Source: Clusia tigrina (Eukaryota; Arthropoda; Insecta; Diptera; Clusiidae). From it: DNA of 64,000 nucleotides. This document shows, piece by piece, positions 1 to 12,948 of this stretch. Position numbers and translations under genes: made by a program. The DNA lies in assembly GCA_920105625.2 (NCBI GenBank), contig OV050032.1, positions 115,242,542 through 115,306,541 on the forward strand. The letters are read 5' to 3'. Every line of letters begins with the position of its first letter. Positions within the stretch are counted from its first letter, which is position 1. The notes under the pieces are model-generated. The model did not search any database, was not told where the DNA came from, and saw only the letters and a program-made list of their open reading frames with translations.

Positions 1-2156
1 TCGAGTACTTTATTGTCACAAAATTTCAAGGTTTTCTGACGCTCCAGTAAAAAGATACAAGCATTTGTATGTTGCAAACTTTGATAGGTGTAGGACGTAC
101 CGTAAAGAAGTTAGGGGCGTTTGAAGTTTTATCAGTGTTTCATTTGGGACTCTAGGGTAGCATAGCTTTGAATGATGGCTTAAATTGACAAGAGGCTCGA
201 GTACTTTATTGTTACAAAATTTCAAGGTTTTATGACGCTCCAGTAAAAAGTTACAAGCATTTGTATGTTGCAAACTTTGATAGGTGTAGGACGTACCGTA
301 AAGAAGTTAGGGGCGTTTGAAGTTTTATCGGTGTTTGATTTGGGACTCAAGCGTAGCATAGCTTTGAGCGATGGCTTAAATTGACAAGAGGCTCGAGTAC
401 TTTATTGTTTCAAAATTTCAAGGTTTTATGACGCTCCAGTAAAAAGTTACAAGCATTTGTATGTTGCAAACTTTGATAGGTGTAGGACGTACCGTAAAGA
501 AGTTAGGGGCGTTTGAAGTTTTATCAGTGTTTGATTTGGGACTCTAGGGTAGCATAGCTTTGAGCGATGGCTTAAATTGACAAGAGGCTCGAGTACTTTA
601 TTGTTACAAAATTTCAAGGTTTTATGACGCTCCAGTAAAAAGTTACAAGCATTTGTATGTTGCAAACTTTGATAAGTGTAGGACGTACCGTATAGAAGTT
701 AGAGCCATTTGAATTTTTATCAGTATTTGATTTTTGACTCTAGGGTAGCATAGCTTTGAGCGATAGCTTAAATTGACAAGAGGCTCGAGTACTTTATTGC
801 TTCAAAATTTCAAGATTTTATGACGCTCCAGTAAAATGTTACAAGCATTTGTATGTTGCAAACTTTGATAGGTGTAGGACGTACCGTATAGAAGTTAGGG
901 GCGTTTGAAGTTTTATCAGTGTTTGATTTGGGACTCTAGGGTAGCATAGCTTTGAGCGATGGCTTAAATTGACAAGAGGCTCGAGTACTTTATTGTTACA
1001 AAATTTCAAGGTTTTATGACGCTCCAGTAAAAAGTTACAAGCATTTGTATGTTGCAAACTTTGATAAGTGTAGGACGTACCGTATAGAAGTTAGAGCCAT
1101 TTGAATTTTTATCAGTATTTGATTTTTGACTCTAGGGTAGCATAGCTTTGAGCGATAGCTTAAATTGACAAGAGGCTCGAGTACTTTATTGCTACAAAAT
1201 TTCAAGATTTTATGACGCTCCAGTAAAAAGTTACAAGCATTTGTATGTTGCAAACTTTGATAGGTGTAGGACGTACCGTATAGAAGTTAGGGGCGTTTGA
1301 AGTTTTATCAGTGTTTGATTTGGGACTCTAGGGTAGCATAGTTTTGAGCGATGGCTTAAATTGACAAGAGGCTCGAGTACTTTATTGTTACAAAATTTCA
1401 AGGTTTTATGACGCTCCAGTAAAAAGTTACAAGCAATTGTATGTTGCAAACTTTGATAGGTGTAGGACGTACCGTAAAGAAGTTAGGGGTGCTTGAAGAT
1501 TTATCAGTGTTTGATTTGGGACTCTAGGGTAGCATAGCTTTGAGCGATAACTTAAATTGACAAGATGCTCGAGTACTTTATTGTTACAAAATTTCAAGGT
1601 TTTATGACGCTCCAGTAAAAAGTTACAAGCAATTGTATGTTGCAAACGTTGATAGGTGTAGGACGTACCGTAAAGAAGTTAGGGGCGTTTGAAGTTTTGT
1701 CAGTGTTTGATTTGGGACTCTAGGGTAGCATAGCTTTGAGCGATAACTTAAATTGACAAGATGCTCGAGTACTTTATTGTTACAAAATTTCAAAGTTTTA
1801 TGACGCTCCAGTAAAAAGTTACAAGCATTTGTATGTTGCAAACTTTGATAGGTGTAGGACGTACCGTAAAGAAGTTAGGGGCGCTTGAAGTTTTATCAGT
1901 GTTTGATTTGGGACTCAATGGTAGCATAGTTTTGAGCGATGGCTTAAATTGACAAGAGGCTCGAGTACTTTATTGTTACAAAATTTCAAGGTTTCATGAC
2001 GCTCCAGTAAAAAGTTACAAGCATTAGTATGTTGCAAACTTTGATAGGTGTAGGACGTACCGTATAGAAGTTAGGGCCATTTGAAGTTTTATCAGTGTTT
2101 GATTTGGGACTCAAGGGTAGCATAGCTTTGAGCGATGGCTTAAATTGACAAGAGGC
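1..2156 (-). repeat. 11-monomer higher-order repeat, left arm, copy 1
   Basis: Eleven monomers that recur almost unchanged starting at 2157. Both copies open with the same rare tags: ggttttctgacg and aaaagatacaagc in the first monomer, and tttgaatgatgg about 160 bp on. Later paired tags (ttgagaag or ttgacaag with ttagagcc, then attgct) keep the same order. The offset is 2156 bp at the start and 2155 bp after a 1-bp deletion near 2275 in copy 2. Identity looks very high by eye but was not computed. Confidence 0.9.
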
Positions 2157-3223
2157 TCGAGTACTTTATTGTTACAAAATTTCAAGGTTTTCTGACGCTC
2201 CAGTAAAAAGATACAAGCATTTGAATGTTGCAAACTTTGATAGGTGTAGGACGTACCGTAAAGAAGTTAGGGGCGTTGAAGTTTTATCAGTGTTTGATTT
2301 GGGACTCTAGGGTAGCATAGCTTTGAATGATGGCTTAAATTGACAAGAGGCTCGAGTACTTTATTGTTACAAAATTTCAAGGTTTTATGACGCTCCAGTA
2401 AAAAGTTACAAGCATTTGTATGTTGCAAACTTTGATAGGTGTAGGACGTACCGTAAAGAAGTTAGGGGCGTTTGAAGTTTTATCGGTGTTTGATTTGGGA
2501 CTCAAGCGTAGCATAGCTTTGAGCGATGGCTTAAATTGACAAGAGGCTCGAGTACTTTATTGTTTCAAAATTTCAAGGTTTTATGACGCTCCAGTAAAAA
2601 GTTACAAGCATTTGTATGTTGCAAACTTTGATAGGTGTAGGACGTACCGTAAAGAAGTTAGGGGCGTTTGAAGTTTTATCAGTGTTTGATTTGGGACTCT
2701 AGGGTAGCATAGCTTTGAGCGATGGCTTAAATTGAGAAGAGGCTCGAGTACTTTATTGTTACAAAATTTCAAGGTTTTATGACGCTCCAGTAAAAAGTTA
2801 CAAGCATTTGTATGTTGCAAACTTTGATAAGTGTAGGACGTACCGTATAGAAGTTAGAGCCATTTGAATTTTTATCAGTATGTGATTTTTGACTCTAGGG
2901 TAGCATAGCTTTGAGCGATAGCTTAAATTGACAAGAGGCTCGAGTACTTTATTGCTACAAAATTTCAAGATTTTATGACGCTCCAGTAAAAAGTTACAAG
3001 CATTTGTATGTTGCAAACTTTGATAGGTGTAGGACGTACCGTATAGAAGTTAGGGGCGTTTGAAGTTTTATCAGTGTTTGATTTGGGACTCTAGGGTAGC
3101 ATAGCTTTGAGCGATGGCTTAAATTGACAAGAGGCTCGAGTACTTTATTGTTACAAAATTTCAAGGTTTTATGACGCTCCAGTAAAAAGTTACAAGCATT
3201 TGTATGTTGCAAACTTTGATAGT
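2157..3223 (-). repeat. 11-monomer higher-order repeat, left arm, copy 2 (cut by gap)
   Basis: About 5.4 monomers matching 1-1068 in order and tags. It is truncated by the run of N that starts at 3224. A single base is missing near 2275 (gggcgttgaag against gggcgtttgaag in copy 1). The last real bases before the gap lie mid-monomer, so the break is not at a natural unit boundary. Confidence 0.88.
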
Positions 3224-3423
3224 NNNNNNNNNNNNNNNNNNNNNNNNNNNNNNNNNNNNNNNNNNNNNNNNNNNNNNNNNNNNNNNNNNNNNNNNNNNNN
3301 NNNNNNNNNNNNNNNNNNNNNNNNNNNNNNNNNNNNNNNNNNNNNNNNNNNNNNNNNNNNNNNNNNNNNNNNNNNNNNNNNNNNNNNNNNNNNNNNNNNN
3401 NNNNNNNNNNNNNNNNNNNNNNN
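3224..3423. other. Assembly gap, exactly 200 N
   Basis: Two hundred consecutive N. A round fixed length is the usual placeholder for a scaffold join of unknown size, so true distance and content are unknown. Left of it the satellite is in reverse orientation, right of it forward. Both edges are inside monomers. Confidence 0.99.
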
Positions 3424-5918
3424 AAATTTTGTAACAATTAAGTACCCGAGCCTCTTGTCAATTTAAGCTATCGCTCAAAGCTATGCTACCCAAGAGTCCC
3501 AAATCAAACACTGATAAAGCTTCAAACGCCCCTAACTTCTTTACGGTACGTCCTACACCTATCAAAGTTTGCAACATACAAATGCTTGTAAATTTTTACT
3601 GGAGCGCCATAAAACCTTGAAATTTTGTAACAATAAAGTACTCGAGCCTCTTGTCAATTTAAGTTATCGCTCAAAGCTATGCTATCCTTGAGACCCAAAT
3701 CAAACACTGATAAAACTTCAAATGGCCCTAACTTCTTTACGGTACGTCCTACACCTATCAAAGTTTGCAACATACAAATGCTTGTAACTTTTTACTGGAG
3801 CGTCATAAAATATTGAAATTTTGTAACAATAAAGTACTCGAGCCTCTTGTCAATTTAGGCCGTCGCTCAAAGCTATGCTTCCCTTGAGTCCCAAATCATA
3901 CACTGATAAAGCTTCAAACGCCCCTAATATCTTTATGGTACGTCCTACACCTATCAAAGTTTGCAACATACAAATGCTTGTAACTTTTTACTGGAGCGTC
4001 ATAAAACCTTGAAATTTTGTAACAATTAAGTACCCGAGCCTCTTGTCAATTTAAGCCATCGCTCAAAGCTATGCTACGATTGAGTCCCAAATCAAACACT
4101 GATAAAACTTCAAATTGCCCTAACTTCTATACGGTACGTCCTACACATATCAAACTTTGCAACATACAAATGCTCGCGAATTTTTACTGGAGCGTCATAC
4201 AACCTTGAAATTTTGTAACAAAAAAGTACTCGAGCCTCTTGTCAATTTAAGTTATCGCTCAAAGCTATGCTATCCTTGAGACCCAAATCAAACACTGATA
4301 AAACTTCAAATGGCCCTAACTTCTTTACGGTACGTCCTACACCTATCAAAGTTTGCAACATACAAATGCTTGTAACTTTTTACTGGAGCGTCATAAAACC
4401 TTGAAATTTTGTAACAATAAAGTACTCGAGCCTCTTGTCAATTTAAGCCATCGCTCAAAGCTATGCTACGATTGAGTCCCAAATCAAACACTGATAAAAC
4501 TTCAAATTGCCCTAACTTCTATACGGTACGTCCTACACATATCAAACTTTGCAACATACAAATGCTTGCAACTTTTTACTGGAGCGTCATACAACCTTGA
4601 AATTTTGTAATAATAAAGTACTCGAGCCTCTTGTCAATTTAGGCCATCGCTCAAAGCTATGCTACCCTTGAGTCCCAAATCATACACTGATAGAGCTTCA
4701 AACGCCCCTAATATCTTTATGGTACGTCCTACACCTATCAAAGTTTGCAACATACAAATGCTTGTAACTTTTTACTGGAGCGTCATAAAACCTTGAAATT
4801 TTGTAACAATAAAGTACTCGAGCCTCTTGTCAATTTAAGCTATCGCTCAAAGCTATGCTACCCTAGAGTCCAAAATCAAACACTGATAAAACTTCAAACG
4901 CCCCTAACTTCTTTACGGTACGTCCTACACCTATCAAAGTTTGCAACATACAAATGCTTGTATCTTTTTCTGGAAATTCTTTTACCTTGAAATTTTGTAA
5001 CAATGAAGTACCCGAGAATCTTGTCAATTTAAGCCATCGCTCAAAGCTGTGCTACCCTAGAGTCCCAAATCAAACACTGATAAAACATCAAATGGACCTA
5101 ACTTCTATACGGTACGTCCTACATCTATCAAAGTTTGCAACATACAAAAGCTTGTAACTTTTTACTGGAGCGTCATAAAACCTTGAAATTTTGTAACAAT
5201 AAAGTACCCGAGCCTCTTGTCAATTTAAGCTATCGCTCAAAGCTATGCTACCCAAGAGTCCCAAATCAAACACTGATAAAGCTTCAAACGCCCCTAACTT
5301 CTTTACGGTACGTCCTACACCTATCAAAGTTTGCAACATACAAATGCTTGTAAATTTTTACTGGAGCGCCATAAAACCTTGAAATTTTGTAACAATAAAG
5401 TACTCGAGCCTCTTGTCAATTTAAGTTATCGCTCAAAGCTATGCTATCCTTGAGACCCAAATCAAACACTGATAAAACTTCAAATGGCCCTAACTTCTTT
5501 ACGGTACGTCCTACACCTATCAAAGTTTGCAACATACAAATGCTTGTAACTTTTTACTGGAGCGTCATAAAACCTTGAAATTTTGTAACAATAAAGTACT
5601 CGAGCCTCTTGTCAATTTAAGCCATCGCTCAAAGCTATGCTACGATTGAGTCCCAAATCAAACACTGATAAAACTTCAAATTGCCCTAACTTCTATACGG
5701 TACGTCCTACACATATCAAACTTTGCAACATACAAATGCTTGCAACTTTTTACTGGAGCGTCATACAACCTTGAAATTTTGTAATAATAAAGTACTCGAG
5801 CCTCTTGTCAATTTAGGCCATCGCTCAAAGCTATGCTACCCTTGAGTCCCAAATCATACACTGATAAAGCTTCAAACGCCCCTAATATCTTTATGGTACG
5901 TCCTACACCTATCAAAGT
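3424..5918 (+). repeat. Domain 1 mosaic next to the gap, including a 9-monomer block
   Basis: Monomer types can be told apart by tags: X (gttatcgc plus gagaccc), Z (ctacgattgag, later catatcaaactttgc), Y (ttaggcc, catacactg, taatatctttatgg), W, q (the 194-bp unit) and V (acccaagagtc). From about 4249 the order is X-Z-Y-W-q-V-X-Z-Y, the same nine-unit string found at about 9117-10792 and 13011-14686. Before it, the order is V-X-Y-Z, so Y and Z are swapped relative to every other copy. Confidence 0.82.
4966..4989 (+). repeat. Divergent patch in 194-bp monomer, copy 1
   Basis: Where other units read tttactggagcgtcataa, this unit reads ttctggaaattcttttacc, a cluster of changes with a net loss of 2 bp. 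Flanks are normal. Same patch at 9837-9860 and 13731-13754. Confidence 0.85.
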
Positions 5919-7290
5919 TTGCAACATACAAATGCTTGTAACTTTTTACTGGAGCGTCATAAAACCTTGAAATTTTGTAACAATAAAGTACTCGAGCCTC
6001 TTGTCAATTTATGCTATCGCTCAAAGCTATGCTACCCTAGAGACCCAAATCAAACACTGATAAAACTTCAAACGCCCCTAACTTCTTTACGGTACGTCCT
6101 ACACCTATCAAAGTTTGCAACATACAAATGCTTGTATCTTTTTACTGTAGCGTCATAAAACCTTGAAATTTTGTAACAATAAAGTACTCGAGCCTCTTGT
6201 CAATTTAAGCCATCGCTCAAAGCTATGCTACCCTAGAGTCCCAAATCAAACACTGATAAAACTTCAAACGCCCCTAAGTTCTTTACGGTACGTCCTACAC
6301 CTATCAAATTTTGCAACATACAAATGCTTGTAACTTTTTACTAGAGCGTCATAAAACCTTGAAATTTTGTAACAATGAAGTACCCGAGCCTCTTGTCAAT
6401 TTAAGCTATCGATCAAAGCTATGCTACCCTAGAGTCCCAAATCAAACACTGATAAAACTTCAAAGGCCCCTAACTTATTTACGATACGTCCTACACCTAT
6501 CAAAGTTGGCAACATTCAAATGCTTGTAACTTTTTACTGGAGCGTCATAAAACTTTGAAATTTTGTAACAATAAAGTACTCGAGCCTCTTGTCAATTTAA
6601 GCTATAGCTCAAAGCTATGCTACCCTAGAGTCCCAAATAAAACACTGATAAAACTTCAAACGCCCCTAACTTCTTTACGGTACGTCCTACACCTGTCAAA
6701 GTTTGCAACATACAAATGCTTGTAACTTTTTACTGGAGCGTCATAAAACCTTGAAATTTTGTAACAATAAAGTACTCGAGCCTCTAGTCAATTTAAGCTA
6801 TCGCTCAAAACTATGCTACCCTAGAGACCCAAATCAAACACTGATAAAACTTCAATTGGCCCTAACTTCTTTACGGTACGTCCTACACCTATCAAAGTTG
6901 GCAAAATTCAAATGCTTGTAACTTTTTACTGGAGCGTCATAAAACCTTGAAATTTTGTAACAATAAAGTATTCGAGCCTCTTGTCAATTTAAGCCATCGC
7001 TCAAAGCTATGCTACCCTAGAGTTCCAAATCAAACACTGATAAAACTTCAAACGCCCCTAACTTCTATACGGTACGTCCTACACTTATCAAAGTTTGCAA
7101 CATACAAATGCTTGTAACTTTTTACTGGAGCGTCATAAAATATTGAAATTTTGTAACAATAAAGTACTCGAGCCTCTTGTCAATTTAAGCTATCGCTCAA
7201 AGCTATGCTACCCTAGAGTCCCAAATCAAACACTGATAAAACTTCAAACGCCCCTTACTTCAATACGGTACGTCCTACACCTATCAAAGT
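5919..7290 (+). repeat. 7-monomer block, copy 1 (1372 bp)
   Basis: Seven monomers repeated in the same order at 7291-8662, offset exactly 1372 bp (7x196). Matching tags include tattttt-type tatcttttt at the first unit border, tactagagcg or its tactggagcg reversion, ttatttacgatacg, ctctagtcaattt, agtattcgagcc and aaaatattgaaa. The block is the source of part of the 20-monomer HOR that follows. Confidence 0.8.
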
Positions 7291-8662
7291 TGGAAAAATT
7301 CAAATGCTTGTAACTTTTTACTGGAGCGTCATAAAACCTTGAAATTTTGTAACAATAAAGTACTCGAGCTTCTTGTCAATTTAAGCTATCGCTCAAAGCT
7401 ATGCTACCCTAGAGTCCCAAATCAAACACTGATAAAACTTCAAACGCCCCTAACTTCTTTACGGTACGTCCTACACCTATCAAAGTTTGCAACATACAAA
7501 TGCTTGTATCTTTTTACTGGAGCGTCATAAAACCTTGAAATTTTGTAACAATAAAGTACTCGAGCCTCTTGTCAATTTAAGCCATCGCTCAAAGCTATGC
7601 TACCCTAGAGTCCCAAATCAAACACTGATAAAACTTCAAACGCCCCTAAGTTCTTTACGGTACGTCCTACACCTATCAAAGTTTGCAACATACAAATGCT
7701 TGTAACTTTTTACTGGAGCGTCATAAAACCTTGAAATTTTGTAACAATGAAGTACCCGAGCCTCTTGTCAATTTAAGCTATCGATCAAAGCTATGCTACC
7801 CTAGAGTCCCAAATCAAACACTGATAAAACTTCAAACGCCCCTAACTTATTTACGATACGTCCTACACCTATCAAAGTTGGCAACATTCAAATGCTTGTA
7901 ACTTTTTACTGGAGCGTCATAAAACTTTGAAATTTTGTAACAATAAAGTACTCGAGCCTCTTGTCAATTTAAGCTATAGCTCAAAGCTATGCTACCCTAG
8001 AGTCCCAAATCAAACACTGATAAAACTTCAAACGCCCCTAACTTCTTTACGGTACGTCCTACACCTATCAAAGTTTGCAACATACGAATGCTTGTAACTT
8101 TTTACTGGAGCGTCATAAAACCTTGAAATTTTGTAACAATAAAGTACTCGAGCCTCTAGTCAATTTAAGCTATCGCTCAAAACTATGCTACCCTAGAGAC
8201 CCAAATCAAACACTGATAAAACTTCAATTGGCCCTAACTTCTTTACGGTACGTCCTACACCTATCAAAGTTGGCAAAATTCAAATGCTTGTAACTTTTTA
8301 CTGGAGCGTCATAAAACCTTGAAATTTTGTAACAATAAAGTATTCGAGCCTCTTGTCAATTTAAGCCATCGCTCAAAGCTATGCTACCCTAGAGTCCCAA
8401 ATCAAACACTGATAAAACTTCAAACGCCCCTAACTTCTATACGGTACGTCCTACACTTATCAAAGTTTGCAACATACAAATGCTTGTAACTTTTTACTGG
8501 AGCGTCATAAAATATTGAAATTTTGTAACAGTAAAGTACTCGGGCCTCTTGTCAATTTAAGCTATAGCTCAAAGCTATGCTACCCTAGAGTCCCAAATCA
8601 AACACTGATAAAACTTCAAACGCCCCTTACTTCAATACGGTACGTCCTACACCTATCAAAGT
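7291..8662 (+). repeat. 7-monomer block, copy 2 (1372 bp)
   Basis: Second copy of the preceding block, in register. Tags such as ttatttacgatacg (about 7848), ctctagtcaattt (about 8153) and aaaatattgaaa (about 8510) recur at the expected offset. It lies inside copy 1 of the 3894-bp HOR, so the 7-unit duplication is also carried into HOR copy 2. Confidence 0.8.
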
Positions 8663-9054
8663 TGGAAAAATTCAAATGCTTGTAACTTTTTACTGGAGCG
8701 TCATAAAACCTTGAAATTTTGTAAGATTAAAGTATTCGAGCCTCTTGTCAATTTAAGCCATCGCTCAAAGCTATGCTACCCTAGAGTCCCAAATCAAACA
8801 CTGATAAAACTTCAAACGCCCCTAACTTCTATACGGTACGTCCTACACCTATCAAAGTTTGCAACATACAAATGCTTGTAACTTTTTACTGGAGCGTCAC
8901 AAAACCTTGAAATTTTGTAACAATGAAGTACCCGAGCCTCTTGTCAATTTAAGCTATCGCTCAAAGCTATGCTACCCTAGAGTCCCAAATCAAACACTGA
9001 TAAAACTTATATTGGCCCTAGCTTCTTTACGGTACGTCCTACACCTATAAAAGT

Positions 9055-9226
9055 TTGCAACATACAAAAGCTTGTAACTTTTTACTGGAGCGTCAAAAAA
9101 CCTTGAAGCCTCTTGTCAATTTAAGTTATCGCTCAAAGCTATGCTATCCTTGAGACCCAAATCAAACACTGATAAAACTTCAAATGGCCCTAACTTCTTT
9201 TCGGTACGTCCTACACCTATCAAAGT
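9055..9226 (+). repeat. 172-bp monomer with 24-bp deletion, copy 1
   Basis: The unit jumps from ccttgaa to gcctc at about 9107/9108, missing 24 bases that include AATAAA, AGTACT and most of CTCGAG. The exact duplicate at 13001/13002 shows that the deletion was carried by the 20-monomer HOR. Confidence 0.9.
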
Positions 9227-9836
9227 TTGCAACATACAAATGCTTGTAACTTTTTACTGGAGCGTCATAAAACCTTGAAATTTTGTAACAATAAAGTACT
9301 CGAGCCTCTTGTCAATTTAAGCCATCGCTCAAAGCTATGATACGATTGAGTCCCAAATCAAACACTGATAAAACTTCAAATTGCCCTAACTTCTATACGG
9401 TACGTCCTACACATATCAAACTTTGCAACATACAAATGCTTGCAACTTTTTACTGGAGCGTCATACAACCTTGAAATTTTGTAATAATAAAGTACTCGAG
9501 CCTCTTGTCAATTTAGGCCATAGCTCAAAGCTATGCTACCTTTGAGTCCCAAATCATACACTGATAAAGCTTCAAACGCCCCTAATATCTTTATGGTACG
9601 TCCTACACCTATCAAAGTTTGCAACATACAAATGCTTGTAACTTTTTACTGGAGCGTCATAAAACCTTGAAATTTTGTAACAATAAAGTACTCGAGCCTC
9701 TTGTCAATTTAAGCTATCGCTCAAAGCTATGCTACCCTAGAGTCCCAAATCAAACACTGATAAAACTTCAAACGCCCCTAACTTCTTTACGGTACGTCCT
9801 ACACCTATCAAAGTTTGCAACATACAAATGCTTGTA

Positions 9837-9860
9837 ACTTTTTCTGGAAATTCTTTTACC
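9837..9860 (+). repeat. Divergent patch in 194-bp monomer, copy 2
   Basis: Identical patch to that at 4966, in HOR copy 1. It is followed by aatgaagtacccgagaatc, another tag of this unit. Confidence 0.85.
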
Positions 9861-12800
9861 TTGAAATTTTGTAACAATGAAGTACCCGAGAATCTTGTCA
9901 ATTTAAGCCATCGCTCAAAGCTATGCTACCCTAGAGTCCCAAATCAAACACTGATAAAACATCAAATGGACGTAACTTCTATACGGTACGTCCTACACCT
10001 ATCAAAGTTTGCAACATACAAATGCTTGTAACTTTTTACTGGAGCGTCATAAAATCTTGAAATTTTGTAACAATAAAGTACCCGAGCCTCTTGTCAATTT
10101 AAGCTATCGCTCAAAGCTATGCTACCCAAGAGTCCCAAATCAAACACTGATAAAGCTTCAAACGCCCCTAACTTCTTTACGGTACGTCATACACCTATCA
10201 AAGTTTGCAACATACAAATGCTTGTAAATTTTTACTGGAGCGCCATAAAACCTTGAAATTTTGTAACAATAAAGTACTCGAGCCTCTTGTCAATTTAAGT
10301 TATCGCTCAAAGCTATGCTATCCTTGAGACCCAAATCAAACACTGATAAAACTTCAAATGGCCCTAACTTCTTTACGGTACGTCCTACACCTATCAAAGT
10401 TTGCAACATACAAATGCTTGTAACTTTTTACTGGAGCGTCATAAAACCTTGAAATTTTGTAACAATAAAGTACTCGAGCCTCTTGTCAATTTAAGCCATC
10501 GCTCAAAGCTATGCTACGATTGAGTCCCAAATCAAACACTGATAAAACTTCAAATTGCCCTAACTTCTATACGGTACGTCCTACACATATCAAACTTTGC
10601 AACATACAAATGCTTGCAACTTTTTACTGGAGCGTCATACAACCTTGAAATTTTGTAATAATAAAGTACTCGAGCCTCTTGTCAATTTAGGCCATCGCTC
10701 AAAGCTATGCTACCCTTGAGTCCCAAATCATACACTGATAAAGCTTCAAACGCCCCTAATATCTTTATGGTACGTCCTACACCTATCAAAGTTTGCAACA
10801 TACAAATGCTTGTAACTTTTTACTGGAGCGTCATAAAACCTTGAAATTTTGTAACAATAAAGTATTCGAGCCTCTTGTCAATTTAAGCCATCGCTCAAAG
10901 CTATGCTACCCTAGAGTTCCAAATCAAACACTGATAAAACTTCAAACGCCCCTAACTTCTATACGGTACGTCCTACACTTATCAAAGTTTGCAACATACA
11001 AATGCTTGTAACTTTTTACTGGAGCGTCATAAAATATTGAAATTTTGTAACAATAAAGTACTCGAGCCTCTTGTCAATTTAAGCTATAGCTCAAAGCTAT
11101 GCTACCCTAGAGTCCCAAATCAAACACTGATAAAACTTCAAACGCCCCTTACTTCAATACGGTACGTCCTACACCTATCAAAGTTGGAAAAATTCAAATG
11201 CTTGTAACTTTTTACTGGAGCGTCATAAAACCTTGAAATTTTGTAACAATAAAGTACTCGAGCTTCTTGTCAATTTAAGCTATCGCTCAAAGCTATGCTA
11301 CCCTAGAGTCCCAAATCAAACACTGATAAAACTTCAAACGCCCCTAACTTCTTTACGGTACGTCCTACACCTATCAAAGTTTGCAACATACAAATGCTTG
11401 TATCTTTTTACTGGAGCGTCATAAAACCTTGAAATTTTGTAACAATAAAGTACTCGAGCCTCTTGTCAATTTAAGCCATCGCTCAAAGCTATGCTACCCT
11501 AGAGTCCCAAATCAAACACTGATAAAACTTCAAACGCCCCTAAGTTCTTTACGGTACGTCCTACACCTATCAAAGTTTGCAACATACAAATGCTTGTAAC
11601 TTTTTACTAGAGCGTCATAAAACCTTGAAATTTTGTAACAATGAAGTACCCGAGCCTCTTGTCAATTTAAGCTATCGATCAAAGCTATGCTACCCTAGAG
11701 TCCCAAATCAAACACTGATAAAACTTCAAACGCCCCTAACTTATTTACGATACGTCCTACACCTATCAAAGTTGGCAACATTCAAATGCTTGTAACTTTT
11801 TACTGGAGCGTCATAAAACTTTGAAATTTTGTAACAATAAAGTACTCGAGCCTCTTGTCAATTTAAGCTATAGCTCAAAGCTATGCTACCCTAGAGTCCC
11901 AAATCAAACACTGATAAAACTTCAAACGCCCCTAACTTCTTTACGGTACGTCCTACACCTATCAAAGTTTGCAACATACGAATGCTTGTAACTTTTTACT
12001 GGAGCGTCATAAAACCTTGAAATTTTGTAACAATAAAGTACTCGAGCCTCTAGTCAATTTAAGCTATCGCTCAAAACTATGCTACCCTAGAGACCCAAAT
12101 CAAACACTGATAAAACTTCAATTGGCCCTAACTTCTTTACGGTACGTCCTACACCTATCAAAGTTGGCAAAATTCAAATGCTTGTAACTTTTTACTGGAG
12201 CGTCATAAAACCTTGAAATTTTGTAACAATAAAGTATTCGAGCCTCTTGTCAATTTAAGCCATCGCTCAAAGCTATGCTACCCTAGAGTCCCAAATCAAA
12301 CACTGATAAAACTTCAAACGCCCCTAACTTCTATACGGTACGTCCTACACTTATCAAAGTTTGCAACATACAAATGCTTGTAACTTTTTACTGGAGCGTC
12401 ATAAAATATTGAAATTTTGTAACAATAAAGTACTCGGGCCTCTTGTCAATTTAAGCTATAGCTCAAAGCTATGCTACCCTAGAGTCCCAAATCAAACACT
12501 GATAAAACTTCAAACGCCCCTTACTTCAATACGGTACGTCCTACACCTATCAAAGTTGGAAAAATTCAAATGCTTGTAACTTTTTACTGGAGCGTCATAA
12601 AACCTTGAAATTTTGTAAGATTAAAGTATTCGAGCCTCTTGTCAATTTAAGCCATCGCTCAAAGCTATGCTACCCTAGAGTCCCAAATCAAACACTGATA
12701 AAACTTCAAACGCCCCTAACTTCTATACGGTACGTCCTACACCTATCAAAGTTTGCAACATACAAATGCTTGTAACTTTTTACTGGAGCGTCACAAAACC

Positions 12801-12948
12801 TTGAAATTTTGTAACAATGAAGTACCCGAGCCTCTTGTCAATTTAAGCTATCGCTCAAAGCTATGCTACCCTAGAGTCCCAAATCAAACACTGATAAAAC
12901 TTATATTGGCCCTAGCTTCTTTACGGTACGTCCTACACCTATAAAAGT

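Larger units (their letters stand above)
1..3223 (-). repeat. Left arm of the 196-bp satellite, reverse orientation
   Basis: About 16.4 tandem monomers, recognised by the CTCGAG-containing block recurring every 196 bp (for example tcgagtac at 1, 197 and 2157). All are the reverse complement of the monomers right of the gap, so the strand given here follows the C-rich right-arm consensus. A private variant set, read on the + strand as ttagagccattt and gatttttgactct (about 700-745, 1094-1131, 2853-2895), is typical of this arm. No gene, RNA or transposon signature is visible. The stop-free stretches on the minus strand are repeat by-products. I infer heterochromatic satellite DNA; the family is not recognised. 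Confidence 0.97.
6899..10792 (+). repeat. 20-monomer higher-order repeat, copy 1 (3894 bp)
   Basis: Twenty monomers repeated immediately downstream with constant offset 3894 bp. The length equals 20x196 minus 24 (a deleted unit near 9107) minus 2 (the 194-bp unit near 9840), which fits exactly. Eleven units precede the nine-unit string X-Z-Y-W-q-V-X-Z-Y. Differences from copy 2 seen by eye are isolated single bases. Confidence 0.93.

Noticed and set aside
2994..3466. Open frames running through the N gap on both strands
   Set aside because: They exist only because N codons are not read as stops. No sequence is known there.
3661..4836. Simple 588-bp tandem duplication of three units near the gap
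   Set aside because: The second and third units are in swapped order, so it is not a straight duplication. Recorded as an order swap instead.
4745..4990. Recurrent open frames of about 72 codons, one per monomer, on the satellite-sense strand
   Set aside because: They start at TTG, not ATG, run about 1.1 monomers and end at a TAA in the next unit because 196 is not a multiple of three. Non-triplet indels (1, 2, 16 and 10 bp) disrupt them freely and nothing in the translation resembles a known domain. They are a by-product of a stop-poor repeat.
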